This document shows, one piece after another, positions 11,629-22,523 of a DNA stretch of 64,000 bases. This stretch comes from Heterostelium album PN500. Taxonomy: Eukaryota; Evosea; Eumycetozoa; Acytosteliales; Acytosteliaceae. The DNA lies in the NCBI RefSeq assembly GCF_000004825.1, contig NW_008805071.1, positions 1,364,001 to 1,428,000 on the forward strand, written 5' to 3'. A program made the translations under genes and the position numbers. Position 1 is the first letter of the stretch, and each line of letters begins with the position of its first letter. The notes under the pieces were generated by a model. That model was not told the DNA's origin. It ran no database searches and was given only the letters and a program-made list of their open reading frames with translations.

Positions 11629-12219
11629 ATGGGTGCTATAAATTCTATTCCCGATAAGATGGCTGCCAATCAAAAGGCTATGCAAAGTGAAATGCAGTCA
11701 AAACAAGTAAGTTCTGATTCTCAAATATAATAATTTTATTAAATAAAGGTTGACTTATAAAGTGGTGTTATTATTATTATTGTTGTTGTTGGTAGCTGAG
11801 TAATCAAATTAAACTACAAGATAGAATGATGAAGAAACAAATTGCTTTTCAAATGGCCGTAACTAGAGAGAGAACTTATTGGTTCGGTGGTGTAACAACT
11901 CTTGGATTTATAGGTATGATGTCTAACAAATAAAATAATAGAAAGAATTTGATAGTTAACATTTAATCTTTTTATTTCTTTTTCCAATAAAAAAGCTCTT
12001 TTATCAGCAAAGATGAGAGGTAAACCAGTACCAGAAGCAGCGATCGCACCTCTTGTTGCACTTTCAGTAGCCACTGCCTATCAATACGATATGGCATTCG
12101 GAGATAAGATGAACCGTATCAAAAAGATGGCTCAAGATATCGAGGCCGATGGAAATAACTGGTTCGTTCCAATAGAAGATGAAACAATCATGAAAGAAAT
12201 TAATCAACATAAAAATTAA
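11629..12219 (+). CDS. plgrkt: Plasminogen receptor (KT) / Plg-RKT family membrane protein, 139 aa
   Basis: Small two-helix membrane protein family (PLGRKT). Exons 11629-11706, 11796-11913 and 11996-12219 join in frame to 139 aa, close to the 147 aa of the human protein. Family features visible: N-terminal MG (possible myristoylation), the Gln/Met-rich amphipathic helix (MQSEMQSKQLSNQIKLQDRM), IAFQMAVTRERTYWFGG leading into the first membrane segment, and the second segment ending AYQYDMAFGDKM (compare 'TYQYDLGYG'). The human C-terminal lysine that binds plasminogen is not at the end here (ends HKN), so plasminogen binding is not implied; the conserved role is probably mitochondrial or membrane-related. 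Confidence 0.88.
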
Positions 12220-12867
12220 TAACAATGTAATTATAAAATATTGCAAACAAATAAATTTTGAAAACCAAAAAATAGTTTGTGAGTTGTAATTTGATTTTCT
12301 TAAATAAATATTCTTTGATGAACTTAATTCAATCCTATATATTCCTCAAATCTTTATCTTATTTTTTATATATTATTACTACTTTCACACACAACCACCT
12401 GCTAATTATATAATTGGCTGAACAAACCAGTATGTAAATAACTGTAAACAATCATGATTTGATTGTGTGGTGTCTATAAAATAAAATTTAAAAAATCCCA
12501 AAAGCTGTGATAAAATAAAAATTTAAAACTCTAATTTAGTGTGGGGTGATGGTCCAAAAAAACAATTGCTATTATTTTAAAAAAATAGTTTAAAAACAAT
12601 GTTCCTTTTAGGGGTTAAATGTCGTAATATAGGTGCTTTTGTAAACAGCAGGTTATTTCATCACAATTTTAATCATTTTGATTATCAACAGTAAACTATT
12701 CACCTTTCAATAAAAGAGCTCAACTCTTTTTAATTACCGATCACCCACACACATTAAACTGAAGAGTCTCTTTGTATTCCTTTACAAAAAGTAATCGAAA
12801 TCAAACCAACCTACAATTATAATTAAATGTTATAAATTTATTTTATTTGTTCAAATAAATTGAAAAG
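12220..12867. other. Intergenic region
   Basis: AT-rich upstream region of the transporter gene. Short partially complementary stretches occur (CACCTGCT near 12400 and AGCAGGTT near 12648), but they are too short to call an element. Nothing else seen. Confidence 0.4.
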
Positions 12868-15003
12868 ATGAATATTTTTTCGTTATCACTTACTCTATTT
12901 GGTAAATAAATAAATTTTCATAGCAAATTTTATCAATGAAAAAAAATATTAACAATAATCTTTTATATTTCTTATTATAGTACTATCACTTATTGTAGTT
13001 TTTGTACTTATTGATATTCTAAGATTGAATCCACAGAGACCTTTAACTCTGAAATATCGATTAAGAAGGTTTTTAAATTGGTTCTCACTTGGATTATCTT
13101 ATTCAGCTATTTATATTGGTAGATATAATGTAAATATATTAAAATAATTATATAATTTATTTCCAGAGACGAGGCGATGTGGATGTGACGATGATGATTG
13201 TTGTTGTAGTTCTCGAGAAACCAACACCAAATTATTTTAACTATAGTTTTCATTGCTCTCAGTGGTTACTCTCTCGAATGGAAAGAATCTACTGAGCACT
13301 GCCCAATTCGGTTGGATTATGAGTATTGGCTATTGGACATACGCCTTTATTAGCCCATGGACAGGATCTATCGGTGACTATCTCGGTCCAAAACCCTGTG
13401 TAGTTATTGGCGTCTTGGGATCGGGTTTGACAAATATCCTGCTGGGTATTACATTGATCGGTCACGACAGTCCAGCCGCTAAAGTCATTCCACCCACTTT
13501 GCTATTTGGATTCTTCAATGGCTTGAACTTTATTTTCCAATCAATGTCGACTGGATCGGTAAACAAGATAAACTCGGGATGGTATAGACGTTCGGAGATT
13601 GGTGTTTTCGGTGGTATTTTCTCGGCTGTCCTGGCAACTGCCTATTTCTTTACACTAAACGTAGGTGAGGGAATCTTGAATTCGCCACTAAGCTGGAACT
13701 TTTTATTCTTGGCACCTGGAGCACTGTTAGTATTCACCGGTATCCTATGCCTTGTCGTAGTAACCGAGAAGCCATATCAATGCGGTTGGGATGTTGATCT
13801 CACCGATCCAGTAGAGCATCACCTACACACTGAAGATAACCATCCAGAGAAGATCCAAATGTCGATGATCAACTCTTTTGTAGAGCATCATTCAGATTTC
13901 GAGAGTGATGATAGTAATGAAGATCCAAAGAAAAAGGTAGCAGAGAACAGTTCAGCAATAGATAGTAATAATAGTAGTAGTAATAATAATATAATAATTA
14001 TTAGTGAACAATGGAATGATACCAATATGGATACTATAGATATAAAAGGAGAAATGATGGACAATCGTTTAATTATTAATAGTGAAGATGATCATTCATT
14101 CGATGACAAACCAATCCAAGTTAAAACAAAATTGACATTTAAACAAGCTGTAAAGGAGATGGTAAAAGAAGTAATGAAAAAAGAAAACATTCAGCCATTA
14201 CTAAGTAAAGATAATATCATGAACGCAATCTCATTGTTTTGTGTCGGTTGGATAAAAGAAGGTTTTATTGCATGGTACACACCTTTCCTAAATGATGTAA
14301 GTTGCATTTATAAACCTATCTATAGATTTTTTATTTTTACTATCTAGATTAACTAATAAATAAATTAAAATAATATAGAAATTTGGTCCAAATCCAAGCC
14401 AAACATTGCTGACACTTTGTACTGCAGGTGTATCGATTGGTGCAATGACAGGTGGATTCCTGTGTGGATTGTTATCAGATTTGGCGTTCAATTCAAAGAG
14501 ATCCCCATCGCTATTTATATTTTTCTTTTTCCTCAATGTTTTGATCGCCGCACTTTATTTCCTGTCGGACGCAGTCGCCTCGACAATCACTCTGATAACT
14601 CTGATGGTAATTATGTTTGGTACTAATAATGTATTAAGTAAGTATAAACTATTCGCAATTTAATTTAACTTTGAAATTAACAAATCGACATTTACATTAA
14701 TTAACAATAGGTGTAACTGCATTGTTGGATCTTGGAACAGTTAGAAATGCTGCACTCATGGCTGGACTCTTGACAATGTTCCAATATATCGCTAGTGGAT
14801 TCTCCGGATTCTTCTTGGGATACATTGTTCAAGAGTTTGGTTATGGTGTTTGGATATTATCGATGATACCATTCAGTTTGGCTGCAATGGTTATGCAATT
14901 TATTAGTGGAGTTCAAGAGCTATTGTTTTGGAAGAAATGGATTAAATTAGGTAAAAATAATGCAGTCTCTTCCTTGCACTCGGAAACCCAAATTAAACAT
15001 TAA
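12868..15003 (+). CDS. MFS organophosphate antiporter (SLC37/GlpT-like), 594 aa
   Basis: Twelve-helix major facilitator transporter, most like the organophosphate:phosphate antiporter (OPA/SLC37) family that exchanges sugar- or glycerol-phosphates for phosphate. Exons 12868-12901, 12981-13129, 13247-14296, 14379-14637 and 14711-15003 keep a single frame. Evidence: SYSAIYIGRYN before helix 1-2 (the OPA 'Y..Y..R.N' motif), LSTAQFGWIMSIGYWTYA, and GSIGDYLGPKP between helices 2 and 3. The second half has GFLCGLLSDLAFNSKRSP in the equivalent loop between helices 8 and 9. The central cytoplasmic loop (about residues 250-350) is enlarged, acidic and Asn/Ser-rich, a lineage-specific insertion. Substrate cannot be assigned from sequence. 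Confidence 0.82.
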
Positions 15004-15347
15004 AATAAATTTCTTAAGAAAAAAAGAAGATTTCAAGTTGCTATGAAATCAAATATTACATTTAAATCAAAGTGTTTATTAACTATTTTATTATTATTCA
15101 TTTTTAACTAAGTTTCAATATTTTTTCTTATAGTTTTTTTTCTCCTTTTTTGATTTTTTGTTTTTGATTATTATTATTATTATTATTGTTGGATTTGATT
15201 GATTAAGATTTATACAATGTTTTGTTAATTGATTGACTTTGGTTTTTTTTTTTGGTTGTTTTTAGTTTTGATTGTTTTTTTGTTTTCAGTTATGTGGTTT
15301 TGGAGTTGATTTGTTGTTTGATTGTTGATTGATTATTTACACTTTGA
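15004..15347. other. Convergent 3' intergenic region
   Basis: T-rich spacer between the 3' ends of two converging genes, with a TTA/ATT triplet run near 15170-15187. It presumably holds polyadenylation signals for both. No gene seen. Confidence 0.5.
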
Positions 15348-16088
15348 TTATGATTGTTGTGAAATAGCTTCGATAAGATGCTTTGAATGGTTCCATGGGT
15401 TGGTGAGGGTAACTTGCTTATGAATTGGCTTGTTGGAGAGCTTGGGGAATTCCTTATCAGAGTTGAGACGGATGTATGGGGTGGTGATGAGGTTAACTAA
15501 GTGGCTCGATGATGCTTCATCCATCAGCTCCCAGCATTCGATGCTCTTCTCATCGTCCGACTCTGACTCGGATTCGCTCTCGCATAGAACAAAGTCCTCT
15601 TCCATCTCTTGGACGACCTTGTCGACGTTGGAAGCTAGGACGAATTCCTTGATGCTCTCCTCGATTGCCTTTTGGATCTCGATGCGCTCTTTTTGGTTGA
15701 AAGACAAGATCACATCATCCTGGAAGCCATTGACGGTCTTCTTGGTGCCATAGATGAGTTCATTTGGGTTGATTTCATCTCTGTCGTAGTCTTGGGATTG
15801 TGGATAGAGTGATTCCTTGTCAATATCGGTTCCAATGACCAAGGGCGGTCTTGGTTGTGATAGATTATTTGGTTGTGGTGATTTGATTTTTTTGGGTTGG
15901 TTTGGATCTTTTGGAGGTTGTTTCTTGAGTCGCTTCTCTTCCTCCTTTTTCGCTTTTTCGTTTACAATTAATTGTTTCATCTTTTGTAATTCCTTATACT
16001 TTCGGGTGTTGATGTCCTTATTTCTTCCTCTTGACTCCAATCCGAATCTTGGTGGTTCGTTAATAATTAATTGGTTTGATGAATTCAT
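15348..16088 (-). CDS. Unknown protein with a ubiquitin-interacting-motif-like helix, 246 aa
   Basis: Single-exon gene. I do not recognise the family. Order of features: a basic Lys/Glu-rich helix (about residues 28-60) and a Pro/Gln/Lys linker; then RIEIQKAIEESIKEF (about residues 134-148), which fits the UIM core A-x3-S-x2-E preceded by hydrophobic residues; then a Ser/Glu/Asp acidic stretch (CESESESESDDE). Near the C-terminus are KEFPKLSNKP and NPWNHSKHLIEAI. No signal peptide or membrane helix. The UIM match suggests a ubiquitin-related adaptor, but this rests on one short motif. Confidence 0.6.
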   Translation of the reverse strand: MNSSNQLIINEPPRFGLESRGRNKDINTRKYKELQKMKQLIVNEKAKKEEEKRLKKQPPKDPNQPKKIKSPQPNNLSQPRPPLVIGTDIDKESLYPQSQDYDRDEINPNELIYGTKKTVNGFQDDVILSFNQKERIEIQKAIEESIKEFVLASNVDKVVQEMEEDFVLCESESESESDDEKSIECWELMDEASSSHLVNLITTPYIRLNSDKEFPKLSNKPIHKQVTLTNPWNHSKHLIEAISQQS

Positions 16089-18912
16089 TAATTTATTTAT
16101 TAATATTATAAATATAATTGGTGGCGATATTTAAAAAAATATTATTATTATAAAAAAAATACTATTTAAAAAAACTATATTAATTAAAAAAAATATAACT
16201 ATATTAATTATTATTATTATTATTATTTAAAATTTTAAATACAATTAAAAGAAAAAAATGTTACTTGATTAAAATTGATTATAAAAAAAACAATATAAAG
16301 AATTTTAAAAAAGTATTTACAAATAAAATTTAAACTATATATTATCTTGGTTGGTTGTTGATCTAGTTGTTGTGCTGAAGAGTTGTTGGTGATTGGTAAA
16401 TTGGCTAACTAAAAAATAAGAAGGCCAAATTACAATAAAATTATAAAATTAAAAAAATATTTAAAATATATACAAATATTATTATGAAGAATTTACAGAA
16501 ATAAAAAAAATTAAAAGGAGTTGAATAGGGAAAGGAAAGAGATAGGAATATTTAAATACCAGGTGAGAAATGTTATATGTAATTGAAATAACAAGATTTC
16601 AGTAACACAAACAATGATTCAAACCTAAAGTTAATAAAAGAAATATAAAAAAAGAAAAAAGAAAAAAAAAAGAAATATATAAATATAATATAAATATACA
16701 AATAGGAAATATATATAAAATATAGAAAAAAAAAATTAAATCAATTTAATTATACGGTCATATGAGAAATTTCTTTTCTGAAACTACTACTTTAATAGCA
16801 AAAAGCCAAGGTGGAGAGAGGAATTGAGAAATAAAAATTAATTTAAATGTTAGTATTACTGTGTTGTTTGTGTGTGTAAAATTTGGAGGTAAAACAAAAA
16901 AAAAAAAAGTAGGATTTTATAAAGTTTTAAGAAGTGTGTTGTTATTATTTACTATTGTTCATCTTTTTTGTTTATGTTATAACAACATGAGTGAGTGAGT
17001 GAGTGTGGTAGTGATTTATTTTCTTTTAGGATTTCTTTCTTTTATTTTTATGTATTAATTTATCTTTATCGATAGTGACAATATAATAATATTATTAATG
17101 GTGAAAACTTACAAATTGAGATAATAAGTGATATATATATAATATTTTTTTTTTGCTGTTGTTTTTGTGTAGAACGAGAATAAAGCAAAGCAAAAACAAA
17201 AATGAAGCAAAGAATCAAAAGTAAATAAACAAAAGAGAAAAGGAAATGGAATAGTTGAAGGTACAAATTGAAAAATTTAATTATATGACCATAATTAATA
17301 TAGTAGGGGGTCATATGTGGGTTGTTGCCATTTGCTATTTATAAATATATAGAGTGTGTGGAAGAATGTGGGGTTTTATCAAATTGGTTGGTTATTTGGT
17401 TGGTTTAGGGTTGGGTTTGGTTTCTGCAAAGGTCAAATTAGATTATTTGATACAATAAAAGTTGTAAAAGTAGTAATAATTAAATAACAAACAAACACAC
17501 CACAATAACACACACATGGTGCACACACTCACCCAGAAACAAAACAAAAAAAAACAGAACTTATTATGACAAAACATTTTATCATTATTTTAAATGTGAA
17601 CGATTTAAATAATTATATTATATTATTATTACATGTTTAAATTGTTATGTGTTGATATACATTAATTATCAACTATATGTCCATTCATTTTTTGATGAAT
17701 TTGAAAAAGGAGGTAATATGTGAAATTTATTGTGATTATAATAACAGCTAATAATTCAAAATTAATCACACGCAATGTAATTAATATACACTATAGTATT
17801 GCATCAAATAGATCATCTTGTTCCTCACATCAATCTGTACGCACTATGTATATTACATGATCACTATGCATTTTAAATGATTGTTATCTTAATGTGTATG
17901 TGTGTTTGTGTTTCTGTGTGTGTTATGGGAACTCTCTTATTCCAGTGTGTGTTAAGTATTGTGATGTTGATTATTATTAATAGTAAGAGAATAATGATGT
18001 TACTGCATTACTGATTAATATGATTTAAAAACAAGATTTTACATATCAATAATGCGAAATCATATTATAGTGATTATTGCTTCTGTAGATTATCATTATG
18101 TCATAGAGTATATGATATAACAAATAATAAAATCAATCTGATTTAAATCGTTGCATATTGCACTGTAGAGAGTGTGAAAATGATCTGATCAATGGCAACT
18201 ACTCTTTTTTTTTTGTGTCACATACCAACTGAAATTTACAATATAAACCAAACAAAACACTGTCACCGATTTTATGATATATTATTATTATTTTGTATGT
18301 TGTTACGATATAAAGTATAAAGTGTAATCCTACTAAAAATAGATCAAAAATTTTTTTTTTTTTTTTTTTTTTTGTATTAATACAATATGATGTGTACATA
18401 CCAATTAAAATGAAAGAATTAATATTGAAATAAAAATAAAGAAATAAATATATATAAAAATATAAATGAATATGAAATATTTGATTTTTAATGAATTCTA
18501 TTTGTTGTTATCTTTTAAATTTAATATTTAATTAAACAGTTGGATTTATAAATTGTGTTTTCAGAAACTTTAAATTAAATTTAATCAATTAGAAAATTTT
18601 TTTTAAACAATCAAGAATGGGTTGATTCCACCACCTGCAAAAATAACCATTCAATTTCAAAAATATAAAAAACAATGTGTAACCTGGCATTTTTGTGCAC
18701 CTAAATTGGGGATGATCCTAGAATTTAATTTAAATTATTTTCATTTTTATTTTTCTTTAATATTTGTCCTTTTTTTTTTTTTTATTAAATTATTGTTTTT
18801 TTTTAATTATTATTATTTTTTTATGAATTATTTTGTGAACATCAACTAATACTAATTTAGTTAAATTAAATTAAATATGAATGAAATAATTTAATTTGAA
18901 TAGTCTCCTTCT
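16089..18912. other. Long gene-poor region, 2.8 kb
   Basis: Unusually long spacer for this dense genome. It contains A/T homopolymers (for example 18351-18373), a GAGT tetranucleotide run near 16988-17004, and from 17690 to 18190 a stretch of more complex sequence without ORFs. On the minus strand 16340-16410 follows a TTTTTTAG acceptor-like site and reads as Ser/Thr/Gln-rich coding in two frames, so a terminal exon of an undetected gene is possible. I cannot assemble a gene here. Confidence 0.35.
18351..18373. repeat. T homopolymer, 23 nt
   Basis: Uninterrupted T run in the long intergenic region; typical of dictyostelid spacers. Confidence 0.9.
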
Positions 18913-19208
18913 TTATTTTTGTTTTTGAGAAGATTGAACAGATTTGGGAATTTGGTCTCTGAGTAACATTGAAGGTGTTGTTGGAATCTGTGATTTCGGT
19001 TTAAGATTTGGTACATTTGTAAATACAATTTTCTTTTTGGTTTTGTTTACATATATTAGTTGATCTACTCTATCATCTTTTAATGAACCAATTGTAATAT
19101 TATTATTGTTTTCTATATTATTATTATTGTTGTTGTTATTATTGTTGTTAGTGTCATTATTATTGTTATTGTTGGGATCTGTTGTTTGATTTATAGTTTC
19201 TGTACTAC

Positions 19209-19254
<46 letters not shown>

Positions 19255-20052
19255 TAATTGAATATCTTTAAAGACCTCTGCTACTACATTAGTTTGAGCT
19301 CTTTTTATATTTTTAAAGAACATCTCTGTACCGACTACATCTTGATAATAGCCTTTGAATATTCTATTGCCAATCTGTAGTAGAGGTGATTCTGTTTCCA
19401 ATCCCTTTTTGAAGAGTATACATGTTAATTTAACAAATCTATCGATTATAATACAAATGATAAATATAATAATTATAATTATAATAATACTTACAATTAA
19501 TGAATATTCAGCATCTACCAAGATACCAGGATCTTCATTTAGTATTTCTATTAGAATAAGCTCGTCATCGGGCAATATCATTTCATTCTTGTCAAGTTCG
19601 TGTAGTGTGTTGTCTTGAAGGTCGCGCTCCTCATCACTGGGTATCTGATAGTAGAAATCTTCGTCTTCGTCTTCCTCTTCTTCTTCGTCTTCCTCGTCTA
19701 TTTGGGGAGCGTCGTCATCGTCCAACGGTAGATCTTCTTCTATAGCATCTTCATCGTCTTCGTACGAGAAATCACTGGTCGAAGTAGCAGTGCCAATGTC
19801 ATCATCGTCATCATCTGCATCTTTATCACTACCCATAAACTCATCGTCATCTGCAACCTCTTTATCATATTCCTCATCTTCATTAGAGATAGTAATAGAC
19901 GATCTTCTTCTCAGCCTTTTCAATACCGTTGGTTTTACATCTTTTACATTTTTTTCAGAAAGTATACTTTCTTCCACTTCATTTTCTTTTTCTTTTTCTT
20001 TTTCTTTCTCTTTTTCTTTTTTACTTTTTGATTTATTACTACGTTTTGCCAT
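18913..20052 (-). CDS. gtf3c6: TFIIIC subunit 6-like protein (GTF3C6/tau55 domain), about 349 aa
   Basis: RNA polymerase III initiation factor subunit. Proposed exons, complement: 19495-20052 and 18913-19404. After a long Lys/Glu and Asp/Glu N-terminus comes the TFIIIC_sub6 signature: DDELILIEI and GILVDAEYSL, then ETESPLLQIGNRIFKGYYQD and GTEMFF, which align with human GTF3C6 'EEEQLVLVEL...GIID', 'TERPILQVDSCVFAGEYED', 'LGTCVIFEE'. The C-terminus has polyN tracts and a basic tail. The intron end is uncertain: acceptor AAAAAG|GGA keeps frame, while the nearer GATAG site would not, although the residues between (VKLTCILFKK) look protein-like. Start taken at MAKRSNKSK; an in-frame ATG 54 nt upstream lies in AT-only sequence. 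Confidence 0.75.
19208..19248 (-). repeat. Asn-codon (ATT/AAT) trinucleotide tract
   Basis: More than ten AAT codons in the TFIIIC subunit gene encode a polyN run; a typical expandable trinucleotide tract of dictyostelid coding sequence. Confidence 0.8.
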
Positions 20053-20291
20053 TATATATACAAATATATGTTTAATTATTAGTAGACTAATAAAGTTATA
20101 ATTCAACCAAAATTGCGCGCAATTGTATCATAGTTGTTATGAATTTTTAAAAAAAATAAAACAAACACACCTGCAAATTGTTAAATATCAAATTGATTGA
20201 TTGATATAAATTTTTTAAAGTTTGTTATTTAATTAAAGATTTAGAAAAGAAGAAGTAAGAGGAAGAATTAAGAGAAGAATAAAGATAAGTT

Positions 20292-21352
20292 ATGGGTAAT
20301 GTTGGATCTAATATATCAGATGAATTCAAACGCGTCAATAAGAATGGAAAAGACTATTTGGTGTTGGATGAGTTGTTAGAGATGCAACCACCAAGAGAAT
20401 GTACGATCGATACTAGTCATTTGGGTACGTTGTTTGCAATAGATCGTAGACAGACGGGCAGGTTCTACGAGAGTGATATTCTAGAGTTTTCAAGGTTGTA
20501 CGCATCGCAACTTCTACAGAACGGTGGCAAAGATGACTTTCAATCAAAGTTTCAGGCGTACTGTACACTGAAGATGTGGAATGAAATATCGAAACCAGAA
20601 GGTACCGACCTCTTTGTTGAGTGGTTCTCAAAGCTATTCACTCTCAACCCAAACTATGTACAAACATTCAAACACCATCAAGATATTACATTCCTAACGA
20701 GTGACGCAATCAATAAAATGTATCAAGTAAGTAAACAACAACAATAATAACAACAACAATAATAATAATAGCAACAATAGTAACATAACAACAATAACTA
20801 CGACAACAATAACTACGACAACAAACAATTTTTATATATATAATTCAAAACTAAAACATCAAATATAATTCATTTATAAATATAGATATTGTCAATAAAG
20901 AATTACTATGGTGGCGATTTTAGAAGCTTTTTTGATCTTATGCAAAGAACTGCAGAAGAACAAGGCATAATGAAACTAGATGAAGATGAACTCGATGATG
21001 TTGTACCATTGGTGATATTAAAGAATTTCTCTAAAGATTTTATATCTGGATTTATTAAACTTATGGTAAGAGTTCTATACAACCTATTAATAATAATAAT
21101 CAATGAATGTACATTCAACAAAACATAATTATATAATTATTATTATTGTTTATTGCTATAAATATTTATTTTATATTTTATTTTATTTTTTAAATAATAA
21201 TAATTAATTAAATATTTGATTAATTATTGAAGATTATAACAAATTTACTATCATTATCAACAAATAATTCAATATTAAGATTGATATCTTATCTATCAAT
21301 TCCAAATCAATACATATTGATGATGTGTTATTTTAATGGAAGGTTAACTTAA
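20292..21352 (+). CDS. Unknown protein with N-terminal myristoylation signal, about 244 aa
   Basis: I do not recognise the family. Proposed exons 20292-20726, 20886-21065 and 21233-21352. The start MGNVGSN fits the N-myristoylation pattern (Gly2, Ser6). The body (DTSHLGTLFAIDRRQTGRFY, ESDILEFSRLYAS) resembles a degenerate EF-hand-like helix-loop-helix, and later parts are helical (FRSFFDLMQRTAEEQG). Exon 3 (ITNLLSLSTNNSILRLISYL, then YILMMCYFNG) ends at TAA 21350-21352. Alternative end: splicing near 21343 into 21485 onward, where YELGFQSDMVLLQ also looks coding; the phases do not agree, so I prefer the earlier stop. Probably a peripheral membrane protein of plasma or endosomal membrane, by inference from the lipidation signal only. 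Confidence 0.6.
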
Positions 21353-22523
21353 TATGTTTGTTGATTATGAAATGTAATGTTGTTGTAAAGTGTGTTTGTT
21401 TGTGAAATCACAATAAGTCATGATCATCAAATTTAATATAAATTAATATTAATTAATTTCCTTTTTTATACATTAATTTTTTAGTATGAACTCGGTTTTC
21501 AATCGGATATGGTGCTACTTCAATAATTTTACAATTTCTTTGGAGAGTAAGGTGTATACAGTTCATATATATATATATATATATGACAATGTCAAAAAGT
21601 AGGAGAAAGAAGAAAAACGATCAACAGTGTTTGATGCAAATATCAAACATCAACACACCACAACATCAATGACATTGCAAACAAAACACTTTACTGATAA
21701 TCCGAACGAAAGATTGATTCAATTCATTCAATTTGGAAAATAGTGTTTAAATGTGTGTTGTGTGTTTTATCAACAAAATTTATTTATTTTTTTTCTTTTT
21801 ATAGTGTTGTGTAGAGATATTATTACATTGTGTTTTTCGTATTGTGGTAAATGCATGCGATTTTCATTTTATGATAATTTTTCAAACATCATTTATATAT
21901 ATATTTAAAGCGCGTGTATAATTAAAATATTATTTTAATTTTCGAAATCTCTTAATAATTCAATCGGAAATTACACCCACTCTCATTGAAAGGTAGACAT
22001 TTTTTTAACCAAAAATGAAAAATCATGTGAAATCAGTGAATTGAAGATGCATTTTTTCAATCTTCAATGGAAAGAAGCAATTATTATTATTGGTTGGTCG
22101 ACGAAACCACACACAGCACACACACACCAAAACAACAACAACAACAACAACAACAATAGTTATCAAAAGATGGAAAAATAAGGACCACCACTTTAAATAA
22201 ACTTTTATTTATATAAGTTCATTGCAAACAATCCAGTTGCTTTAAATTAATTTTGTGATAGCAATATTATAATTTCCATCCATCCTTCTTTTTTTTCTTT
22301 CAATTTCCTCTTTTATCAACATTTTATATCTAAAACACTTTTTTATATATTTATATAAAACTTTTTTTATTTTAGAAAAATTAAATTTATATTAAATAAT
22401 AAAATTTTATATATATAAAATTAATTAATTTTTTTTTTTAAAACCATTTTATATAACCTTATTTTATAATTCTATTATTTTTTTTTTTGAATTAAAAAAA
22501 ACATTAAACCAGAATTAGTATAA
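21353..22523. other. Intergenic region, promoter of the sHSP-repeat gene
   Basis: AT-rich spacer with a TA dinucleotide run near 21567-21584, an AAC triplet run near 22133-22156 and several T tracts. I looked for nGAAn/nTTCn clusters near the downstream heat-shock-type gene and found no convincing array of three or more. No gene seen. Confidence 0.4.

Noticed and set aside
18622-18849. 75-codon plus-strand frame (MIPPPAKITIQFQ...)
   Set aside because: The first 30 codons look better than random, but the rest is poly-Phe from T runs; no supporting exon or homology.
20286-20298. DUSE-like ACCCATAA promoter element for small ncRNA on the minus strand
   Set aside because: It coincides with the start codon region of a protein gene (ATGGGTAATG) and has no ncRNA at the expected distance.
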